This document shows, in pieces, positions 56,515 to 64,000 of a stretch of DNA of 64,000 bases. Source of the stretch: Myroides odoratus (GTDB lineage: Bacteria > Bacteroidota > Bacteroidia > Flavobacteriales > Flavobacteriaceae); NCBI RefSeq assembly GCF_001549985.1, contig NZ_LROZ01000001.1, positions 558,001 to 622,000 of the forward strand. Reading direction: 5' to 3'. Both the position numbers and the translations under genes were made by a program. The notes beneath the pieces were generated by a model that was not told where the DNA came from, made no database searches, and worked only from the letters and a program-made list of their open reading frames with translations. The first letter of the stretch is position 1, and each line of letters begins with the position of its first letter.

Positions 56515-58183
56515 TTAATAACTGATATTTTCTAGGTTTTTATCCTTACTGTATTTAATCAAGTAGCTCATGCGTACTTTTTTAACTTCGTTGGGTTGCA
56601 ATTGAACGTCCCATGTTACTAAACCTTTCTCCTCGTCCACTTTTCCTTTTGGCGATTCGTTTAATGTAATCTCAATTGAATTATCCGTACTAATTGGATA
56701 TTGGTCTTCTACTTGAATAGCAACGGCTTCTTTTTTATTGTTTTTGATTGTAATCTCATACGTAAACGTTTGCTCCTTTTTCGATGATAGTGTTTTCGTT
56801 CCTGATTTATCTGAAATCAACGTACGACTAACCGAAATATTAGGATCTTTTTCCAATATTCAGACGCAATTTCTCTTCCGTATTTTCAGTAGATAAATAC
56901 GTTTGTCCGATATTCATTCCATCATAAATCACATTGGCTTGTCCTGATAATAAATTGTGTTTCCCATAATCCTTTATTTCCGCAACTAAATACGCATTCG
57001 CATCTAATTTTGGTGCAGCATAGTACTTATAGTCTCCACTAATATCAAACGTATTCAAATCCACACTGTGGCGTTTGCCATTGCTCAAAATCGAATACGG
57101 GATTGCAATGTCAAAAGTTACATTCAGTTCACTCTGATTTACTGTTGTATACTCTGCAAGCGTTTGTCTATCTTCATAAGACACCTCATTTAAAGTAGCA
57201 ACATAACCTTGGTTTTTTCTTACATCTTTGCGACTCATAGAAGCTGTTTCATAACTAGGATTCACCCCTGCATCACCTTGAGTCATTCTCTCCATGATAC
57301 GTATTTCTCCCCTATCGTTTTCATATTGAACAAACCAAGTATTCCAAGTCGGAATGGTATAATTTTGGTTTAATTTACCTGAAGTCAAACTCAATCTTAC
57401 ATTACGCCAATCAATACCCGAAGTTTGCACTACTTGGGCTTTATACATCATCTTAATTGGTGCGTTTATTTTATCAATACGCAAATCGTACGAAGGAACC
57501 CATTGTGCTTGATTGGTGGCATAGTTAATTCGGAAAGGAACATTCCCTTCTCTCCCATTCATTACTTGTACAATTAGTTTTCCGCGACTGATACGTTCTG
57601 ATTTATCCCCACCAAGCGTTAATTGTCCCTTCAAATCATTCCATTTGGCTTCAATCACTGCTTTTTCCTTTTTCTTTAAGAATACAGCATTTTGCAATTC
57701 TTGACGTTTCTTTCCGTAGTATTCTACCCATTTAGTCACATCAGTAAACCCAAAACTTGTAAATGTTTCACTTGCACTTGTACGATCCAATAAATTAATA
57801 GTTTGAGTATCAGCATTTATTGCATTAGTTATTTTCTCCAATTTTAGTTCTGCTGCTGCAATACTATCGCGCAACGGTTTCATTAAAGGGGAATTATTCA
57901 CATTGTCATATTCTTCAATATAGGCATTGGAGAACTGTACGGACATCACGGTTACCTCATTAATAGAACCTACTTTAATCGTATTTTCCATCAATTGATC
58001 CGAAACATTGGTAATGACTACTTCAGACAATCCCTTTGGCAAAGTCACTTGTGCATTTTGCGTTAATTCAGCACCATCATAATACACCCGTGCGCTTTCT
58101 AAATTCGCCTTAGTATAGACGGGTTTTTGCGCCCACACTGCTACAGCACTTAATGCCATAGCTAAAACAATTCCTTTTCTCAT
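56515..58183 (-). pseudogene. DUF4139 protein, split by a +1-base frameshift
   Basis: Residues 1-447 (signal peptide VLAMALSAVAVWA, then the DUF4139/mucoidy-inhibitor-like fold) end at 56840. The missing C-terminal 113 residues continue in another frame down to 56515. Removing one A from the five-A run (T run at 56848-56852) restores LNIGKDPNISVSRTL without a break. Full proteins have one continuous domain. It is either a recent frameshift, a homopolymer sequencing error, or slippage; the downstream part is otherwise intact. Confidence 0.85.
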
Positions 58184-58202
58184 GCTACTTTTTTTTCAAT
58201 TT

Positions 58203-59573
58203 TTATCCAAAGAGATGTTCTACCACATCCTCGATCTTCGTTACTAAAATAACTTTTATTCCCGTTCCGGTGTAGGAAATCTTATTGTATTTGGAAACCA
58301 ATATTTCAGAAAAGCCTAATTTTTCAGCTTCTTGAATGCGTTGATCCACGCGATTAATCGGACGAATTTCTCCTGAAAGCCCCACTTCTCCAGCAAAAGT
58401 CACCCCTTTTTGAATGGAGATATCTTGATCCGAAGATAAAATTGCAGCCACTACACCTAAATCAATTGCAGGATCATCGACTGAAATTCCTCCTGTAATA
58501 TTTAAGAAAACGTCTTTTTGTCCTAAGCGGAAACCTGCACGTTTTTCCAACACCGCCAACAACATATTCAATCGCTTGAGATTATATCCCGTTGCACTGC
58601 GTTGTGGCGTTCCATAAACCGCTGTACTCACCAACGATTGCACCTCCACCATCAAGGGACGCATTCCCTCTAACGTTGCAGCAATAGCTGTTCCCGATAA
58701 TTCTTCATCTTTGTGGGAAATTAAAATTTCCGATGGATTAGACACTTCTCGCAATCCGCTGCCTTGCATTTCGTAAATGCCCAATTCAGCCGTAGAGCCA
58801 AAGCGGTTTTTATTGGCGCGTAAAATACGATACACGTGATTGCGATCCCCTTCGAACTGTAGCACCGTGTCTACCATATGCTCTAACATTTTCGGACCGG
58901 CAATACTTCCATCTTTGGTTATATGCCCAATAATCAACACAGGGGTACCTGTTTCTTTGGCAAACTTCGTCAGCTCTGCGGTACATTCTTTAATTTGAGA
59001 AACCGTCCCGGCTGAGGATTCAATATAATCCGTATGCAAAGTCTGAATAGAGTCAATAATCAACACATCCGGTTGAATTTCTTCAATCTGACGAAAGATA
59101 TTTTGGGTATTGGTTTCTGTTAAGATATAACAGTTTTCGTTATTGGGATTGATGCGTTCTGCACGCATTTTGATTTGCTTCTGACTTTCTTCTCCAGAAA
59201 CATAAAGTACTTTAAAAGGTAAACGCAAAGAGATTTGCAAAAGCAATGTACTTTTCCCAATTCCAGGTTCTCCTCCGAGTAAAACCATAGATCCAGGGAC
59301 TAATCCTCCACCTAACACTCGATTCAACTCCCCATCCAAGGTATTCATGCGGATTTCCTCTGCGCTGTCAATTTCCTTTACTTTTAACGGTTTTGCTATA
59401 CGCTTTGAAGTAGATGCATTGGAACTAACTGCCTTCCATGCGGTTTTCTCTTCTTTTTGAATCACCTCCTCTACCAGCGTATTCCATTCCTTACAAGTAG
59501 GACATTGCCCCATCCATTTGGGAGATTGAGCACCACAACTTTGACAGAAAAAAGCGGTTTTTACTTTTGCCAT
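58203..59573 (-). CDS. radA: DNA repair protein RadA
   Basis: 456 residues. Zinc finger CQSCGAQSPKWMGQCPTC, RecA-like ATPase with Walker A GGEPGIGKST (about residue 94), the RadA-specific KNRFGSTAELG, and a C-terminal Lon-protease-like domain. A branch-migration helicase in recombination and repair. Host housekeeping gene. Confidence 0.97.
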   Translation of the reverse strand: MAKVKTAFFCQSCGAQSPKWMGQCPTCKEWNTLVEEVIQKEEKTAWKAVSSNASTSKRIAKPLKVKEIDSAEEIRMNTLDGELNRVLGGGLVPGSMVLLGGEPGIGKSTLLLQISLRLPFKVLYVSGEESQKQIKMRAERINPNNENCYILTETNTQNIFRQIEEIQPDVLIIDSIQTLHTDYIESSAGTVSQIKECTAELTKFAKETGTPVLIIGHITKDGSIAGPKMLEHMVDTVLQFEGDRNHVYRILRANKNRFGSTAELGIYEMQGSGLREVSNPSEILISHKDEELSGTAIAATLEGMRPLMVEVQSLVSTAVYGTPQRSATGYNLKRLNMLLAVLEKRAGFRLGQKDVFLNITGGISVDDPAIDLGVVAAILSSDQDISIQKGVTFAGEVGLSGEIRPINRVDQRIQEAEKLGFSEILVSKYNKISYTGTGIKVILVTKIEDVVEHLFG

Positions 59574-59696
59574 ACGACCTTCTACTTTTAAATTCTAAAA
59601 CTCAAATTTACAATTAAAAGTTTAGATTTGAATTCCCTCTTTTTAGCTATAAATACAGCAGGATAAAAGAAAAGGTAGACCGATTCATGCAAGCAA

Positions 59697-60269
59697 TTAA
59701 ACGGATAAATCTTGGATACATTGTTCTCGTATCGCCCAGATTTCAGCTGAAGAATAAGGAATAGCTCCATTTTCTTCAAGCCATTGCGCCATAAATGCCT
59801 GGTGAACTTGCACTTTATAGGCTCCAATTTCATTGACTTGAATCTCGTATTCCACCAATAAATCCGATTGAAAATCTGCTGGGGAAGCTCCCGTTCGAGT
59901 AAAGTCAAAACGCTGATTCTTGTATTTTAAATAAGTATGTGCTTCAGGAATATAATCGAGTTGATAATGTGCCAAGGTATTGCCCACCAATGGAGTATTT
60001 TGTCCATTCATTTTGAATATACCAAGGATTAATTTCAAATCTGTATAGCCCTGTTCCGCAGCCATTTGCTTTAAAACCGCATGTTTGGTACTACAAGTTC
60101 CCTTACCATCAGCAAAAAACGAAAGTAGATCGTCTTTATTGGAATTTCGTCCATAAGGCAAATCACAAATATAGACGGTTGCCGCTTGAAAAGTATTAAT
60201 GCCTCTATGAAGGAACGCTTGAGACAACGCTCCTTTGGATTGAATGTTAAAATTTAGTAGGGTATGCAT
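59697..60269 (-). CDS. Transglutaminase-like protein
   Basis: 190 residues. Cysteine in GKGTCSTKHAVLKQMA, histidine in EAHTYLKYKNQRFDFT and aspartate in the same block give the Cys-His-Asp order of transglutaminase-like folds. Substrate unknown. The 20-base gap before the response regulator suggests a shared transcript. Confidence 0.65.
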   Translation of the reverse strand: MHTLLNFNIQSKGALSQAFLHRGINTFQAATVYICDLPYGRNSNKDDLLSFFADGKGTCSTKHAVLKQMAAEQGYTDLKLILGIFKMNGQNTPLVGNTLAHYQLDYIPEAHTYLKYKNQRFDFTRTGASPADFQSDLLVEYEIQVNEIGAYKVQVHQAFMAQWLEENGAIPYSSAEIWAIREQCIQDLSV

Positions 60270-60288
60270 TGTCTTTCGTTTACTCTTC

Positions 60289-61017
60289 TCAATAATGTTC
60301 TTTCACCCATTGTTGAAAATATTCTACATAGGTTTTGCCAATCGGAATAACTTTATCGTTGATAAAAATCCGATTGCGCTCAATGGTATCAATCTGATCC
60401 AAACGCACAATATACGATTTATGAACCCGCATAAAATCATCCGAAGGCAATTTCTTTTCTAATTCGAGAAACGTATCGAGAATGATGATTTTTTCCTGTC
60501 TTAAATTTAAGCACAAATAGTCTTTTAATCCTTCGACAAAAAGTAAATCTTTCAAAAATATTTTGACTAATTTCCCATCCGTTTTGACAAATAAAAAATC
60601 GGCATCTCCTTTTATTGTTGGCGTTAAGCTAGTTGGAGTACTTGATTGAATAACTGGTTGAAAATGCGCTTTTGCCTTTTGAACACTCTTGTAAAAACGC
60701 TCAAACGAAATGGGTTTCAGCAAATAATCCAACACTTGATATTCATATCCTTTTAGCGCATATTCACTATAAGCAGACGTTACAATATACTTGGTTCGAT
60801 TCCCTACAATATCCATGATCTGCAACCCTGTCAATTCAGGCATTTGAATGTCGATGAACAACAAATCAATCGTTTCTTCTTCCAATAGTTTCAATGCATC
60901 CAAGGCGGAAGTACTTGATCCAACCAACAGCAATTGGGGAATCATTTTGGTGTATTCCGTTAAAAGCGAAATCGCCAGAGGTTCATCATCTAAAATAAAA
61001 CAGCGGATTTGATTCAT
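60289..61017 (-). CDS. LytTR response regulator
   Basis: 242 residues. Receiver domain with CFILDDEPLAI, phosphoacceptor in LLFIDIQMPEL and SAYSEYALKGYEY; C-terminal LytTR DNA-binding domain (VEGLKDYLCLNL, FMRVHKSYIVRL). Partner of the histidine kinase, whose gene it overlaps by 4 bases. Confidence 0.95.
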   Translation of the reverse strand: MNQIRCFILDDEPLAISLLTEYTKMIPQLLLVGSSTSALDALKLLEEETIDLLFIDIQMPELTGLQIMDIVGNRTKYIVTSAYSEYALKGYEYQVLDYLLKPISFERFYKSVQKAKAHFQPVIQSSTPTSLTPTIKGDADFLFVKTDGKLVKIFLKDLLFVEGLKDYLCLNLRQEKIIILDTFLELEKKLPSDDFMRVHKSYIVRLDQIDTIERNRIFINDKVIPIGKTYVEYFQQWVKEHY

Positions 61018-62060
61018 AATTCAATCGTTAGGTTACAAAAATAAGACGTTTCCGTTTGTTGAATCGTCAAGGTATACTGCTCAGGAAAATGCAACGCCAA
61101 TCGCTTTTTTATATTCTCTATTCCAATCCCTTGCTGTTTATCCTTTTGATACCGATTAATTTTATTACTCGATTCAAAAACCAAGGTATGCTTGTTTTGG
61201 ATAATGGTAATTAAAAAAGGATGATTGGAATCTGTTACCTCACCATGTTTGAAAGCATTTTCAACAAAAGGTAATAACAAAAGGGGCGGGATTTGCAATT
61301 GAGGCTGTTGAATTTCTTTTTTGATTTTAATATACTTCTCTCCTTGTATTCGCATACACTCTAGCTCAATATAATTTTCTATATACGCTATTTCAGCTTC
61401 TAAAGAGACCGTTTGTTGCTGGCTTTCATAGGTTACATAACGCATCAAATGACTTAATTTTTCAATGGCATTCAAGGCTAAATCCGATTTTTGATACACC
61501 AAATAATAAATATTATTCATGGTATTAAAGATAAAATGCGGGTTGACTTGAGACTTTAAAAAATTAATTTCCGCTTGTATTTTCAATTGTACAGCTTCTG
61601 TTTTTTCCTTTTGGGATTGGACAAACTGGACAATCAACCAAATGGTAATTGAGGGAATAATACTTAGACTCGCAAAATATAAATTGTCAACAATATAGAA
61701 CGAAGCGGGTAAAACTGGACTGTAATTGGTAAATCCAAAAAAGAGATTCAAGAGATATTCTTCCACAAAATAACGCAATCCAATAAAGCAGCTATAAATC
61801 AAAACGACCCCAAATACAATGCGCCCAAACTTTTTGGATCCAATGAATTTTGGGATCACATACAGATAATTAAAGTAAAAAATGAGGGCACTTAACAACG
61901 TAAAAACGACGGGATAAAATCGAAACACCGCTTGTTCGCTTGCATTTCTCCAAAAAGCAAATTCAAATTGTAGCGTATCATAATCAAAACGCGTGGAAGT
62001 GCGAATAATGAAAATAACCCAAAAAACAAGGTGAATGAGACTAATTTGCTTCTTTGTCAT
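61014..62060 (-). CDS. LytS-like sensor histidine kinase
   Basis: 348 residues from ATG 62060 (33 extra N-terminal residues are possible from 62159 but lie before the first membrane helix). Four membrane segments in the first 150 residues, then the His_kinase domain QVNPHFIFNTMNNIYYL with the phosphoacceptor histidine, N box LLPFVENAFKHG and G box GIGIENIKKRL. No periplasmic sensing domain, so the membrane region itself is the likely sensor. Confidence 0.93.
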   Translation of the reverse strand: MTKKQISLIHLVFWVIFIIRTSTRFDYDTLQFEFAFWRNASEQAVFRFYPVVFTLLSALIFYFNYLYVIPKFIGSKKFGRIVFGVVLIYSCFIGLRYFVEEYLLNLFFGFTNYSPVLPASFYIVDNLYFASLSIIPSITIWLIVQFVQSQKEKTEAVQLKIQAEINFLKSQVNPHFIFNTMNNIYYLVYQKSDLALNAIEKLSHLMRYVTYESQQQTVSLEAEIAYIENYIELECMRIQGEKYIKIKKEIQQPQLQIPPLLLLPFVENAFKHGEVTDSNHPFLITIIQNKHTLVFESSNKINRYQKDKQQGIGIENIKKRLALHFPEQYTLTIQQTETSYFCNLTIEL

Positions 62061-62236
62061 GATTGATTTGCTAAAAACACGCATTAAAGGTACGTCTAAA
62101 ATCAAAACGCTTTGCTGTTCTTCGACCAACGATACAAAATATCCGACCAACATCTTCATCGGAAAAAAAAATTCGTTGGTCTAAAATAAAAAATAGGTTG
62201 ATTGCATCGTCGCATATTTGTCTCAAACAAATAAAC

Positions 62237-64000
62237 ATGAAATACACTCTACTCTTTTTTTTGATTTCTTTTTTCTCTTTTAGCCAGACTGTTCAAGTAA
62301 CTGGACAGATTTATGAAGGAGAACAACCCACTGAATTTACAACCGTGCGATTCACCAATACACAATCACAAGAGCTCGTTCAGACCTTTACGGAAGATGC
62401 AGGTCGATTTACCATAGCACTTGCACCGGCGTCCTACCATTTGACGCTGCATCAGTACAACCAAGAAGTGTATCAAATGGACCTTGACATTACCCACGAT
62501 ACTGACTTAGGTACGATTCGCATTGAGGGAAATCAACTGCTAGAAGAAGTACAGATTGTTGCTCAGAAACGCCTAATCGAACGCAAAATTGATCGCTTGG
62601 TCTTCAATTTAGAATCAGCAGTAGTAGGTACAGGTGGCAATGCATTAGAAGCATTAAAAGTAACCCCTGGCGTTCAAGTTTCTCCGTCTGGTATTTCCAT
62701 TGTTGGCAAAAATCAAGTCTTAGTATTAATTGACGACCGACCGACGTATCTATCAGGAGATGAACTTACGCGTTATCTAGAAAGCATCAGTAGTGCTGAT
62801 TTAAAAAGCATTGAAGTGATTACTACCCCTCCAGCCAAATATGAAGCGGAAGGAAATAGTGGAATCATCAATATTGTAACCAAAAAAACACCCCAAGACA
62901 CCTGGAATGCAACGGTAGGTTCCACCTATCAACGTGGCAAGCGAAATACGATGCGCTACAATGCGGGTTTTAATTTGAACCAAAAAAGATGGAAAGCCAA
63001 AGCAACAGCAAATTTTGGTGATGTACGCTTTCTTCGAACTTGGAGTAATGATTTATTCTATACAGATGAAACTTGGGAAAATAGAGCAACAACTGATGGT
63101 AAGAACAACTACTACAACCTCAATGTTGACCTCTCTTACCAATGGAGTAAAAGCTGGGAAATGGGAATAAAATTCGCTAAAAACAACTATAATTTCAAAG
63201 GAATTATGGAAGGCAAAACCACGCGTTTAAATCTCAAAGAGATTCATTCCTATATTACAGAAGACTCCAAGGAACAATCTAAATCAGATCGTTTTATTAT
63301 ATCCTACTTTAATGAGATTAAACTAGATACTTTAGGAAAAAAATTGACCTTAGATTTAGATTATATCAGCAGTGATCAGCCGAGTTTCAGAAATTTCACA
63401 TCCGAAAGCCTCAATCCTTTGCATCAAAGTATTCCCAACAGTTTGCTACAAGGAGGAAATGACAATCAAAATACCATTGACAATTATATCGGAAAATTAG
63501 ATGTCAATCTGCCCTTCCAAAATTTCACTTTTAATGTAGGAGCAAAGCTTGCTACTTCAAAAACAAAAAATAAATTACTGATTTACAATTCAATCCTACC
63601 TACTGGTGTACAGCACAATCAATTTGATTATACCGAAAACAACCAGGCTGTTTATGTGTCAGGGACTAAAACCTGGTTAGATGCCTTGACGCTTCAAGCA
63701 GGTTTACGCGTAGAAGCTACCCAAACGAAAGGATATGCCTCCGCATTAGATCAAACCAATAGAAATAACTATGTCAAGTTTTTCCCGACGCTTTATATCC
63801 AATATCAATTGAATGAAGACCAAACATTGGGATTCAATTATGCTAGACGAATCAACCGACCTAATTTTGAGAGTTTGAACCCCACGCGTTCCACCTATAA
63901 TGCCTATAGCTATCACGAGGGAAATCCCTTCTTAAAACCAGCTTATACCTCTAATTTAGAATTCATTTATACCTATAAAAAATTAGAATCTAAGGTGTAT
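62237..64000 (+). CDS. Outer-membrane beta-barrel receptor (PF14905-like), 5' part
   Basis: The first 588 codons; the gene runs past the window. Signal peptide (LLFFLISFFSFSQ), a carboxypeptidase-regulatory-like domain (residues about 20-100), a plug-like domain with LEALKVTPGVQVSP, GISIVGKNQVLVLIDDRP and EGNSGIINIVTKK, then beta-barrel repeats. This is the outer-membrane-beta-barrel family related to TonB receptors. It is divergent from the LytS/LytR pair, which probably controls it. Confidence 0.9.
   Translation, partial: MKYTLLFFLISFFSFSQTVQVTGQIYEGEQPTEFTTVRFTNTQSQELVQTFTEDAGRFTIALAPASYHLTLHQYNQEVYQMDLDITHDTDLGTIRIEGNQLLEEVQIVAQKRLIERKIDRLVFNLESAVVGTGGNALEALKVTPGVQVSPSGISIVGKNQVLVLIDDRPTYLSGDELTRYLESISSADLKSIEVITTPPAKYEAEGNSGIINIVTKKTPQDTWNATVGSTYQRGKRNTMRYNAGFNLNQKRWKAKATANFGDVRFLRTWSNDLFYTDETWENRATTDGKNNYYNLNVDLSYQWSKSWEMGIKFAKNNYNFKGIMEGKTTRLNLKEIHSYITEDSKEQSKSDRFIISYFNEIKLDTLGKKLTLDLDYISSDQPSFRNFTSESLNPLHQSIPNSLLQGGNDNQNTIDNYIGKLDVNLPFQNFTFNVGAKLATSKTKNKLLIYNSILPTGVQHNQFDYTENNQAVYVSGTKTWLDALTLQAGLRVEATQTKGYASALDQTNRNNYVKFFPTLYIQYQLNEDQTLGFNYARRINRPNFESLNPTRSTYNAYSYHEGNPFLKPAYTSNLEFIYTYKKLESKVY

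Noticed and set aside
59588..59908. 106-codon leftward frame near radA
   Set aside because: Shadow of the transglutaminase-like gene in another frame, ending in AT-rich non-coding DNA.

Overview
The window comes from the chromosome of a low-GC member of the Bacteroidota, almost certainly a flavobacterium (Myroides-like is my best guess from gene content, not proven). The signs are TAnnTTTG promoter boxes, many short LxxC lipoproteins, a PF14905-type outer-membrane beta-barrel receptor, LytTR two-component signalling, RadA, and Bacteroidota-style phage genes. It splits into a short left flank, a complete-looking prophage of about 33.2 kb, a scarred junction, and about 30 kb of ordinary and accessory chromosome.

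Left flank and prophage (about 412-33607). The tail of a type I asparaginase gene is followed by an intact tRNA-Ser(GGA). A siphovirus-type prophage sits in the 3' end of this tRNA. A 15-bp core (412-426) recurs at 33593-33607, and paired 10-bp repeats with the same 11-bp spacing lie just inside both ends as candidate integrase arm sites. Reading leftward from attR the order is: integrase; OsmC-like peroxidase; a relic of a second integrase 3' end; a rightward cargo block (two membrane proteins, an AbiH stump, a lipoprotein) behind a LexA/CI-like repressor; then the leftward lytic genes. These run from an Xis-like protein and small genes to an initiator with four 22-bp iterons inside its coding sequence, DnaB, HNH nuclease, small terminase, an adenine methyltransferase, large terminase, portal, protease and capsid. 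Then come head-tail adaptors, tail tube, tail chaperones with a lambda-type GGGAAAG -1 frameshift, a 699-residue tape measure, a block of Ig-like tail-tip proteins, holin, glucosaminidase, a one-piece spanin and a SieB-like exclusion protein next to attL.

How the prophage cargo was built. Two cargo insertions are bounded by a duplicated 3' end of a core phage gene: the repressor (28764-28820 versus 29284-29346) and the integrase (32155-32360 versus 31330-31530). This suggests cargo was added repeatedly by recombination at gene ends. The cargo includes candidate exclusion or defence proteins, one of which (29347-30225: two membrane helices, a strongly patterned juxtamembrane segment and a long coiled coil) I cannot assign to a named system.

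Right junction (33592-34152). A 66-bp tRNA-end-plus-terminator sequence occurs twice, 188 bp apart. It is followed by a decayed integrase N-terminal fragment, so the same tRNA was used by at least one earlier element.

Right chromosome (34262-64000). This holds lipoproteins and a partly duplicated GNAT gene; a phosphopantetheinyl transferase with a 1045-residue adenylation-carrier-reductase enzyme whose specificity residues read close to the glycine code; a run of uncharacterised proteins including DUF4919 and DUF4240 types; and a CrtA-like haem-oxygenase-type protein with a partner. Beyond these are an esterase, a DNA-deoxyinosine glycosylase, AraC, Crp and Lrp regulators, a PRISE-type reductase, a flippase, a frameshifted DUF4139 gene, radA, a transglutaminase-like protein, a LytS/LytR-type two-component pair and, divergently, the start of an outer-membrane receptor that runs off the window.
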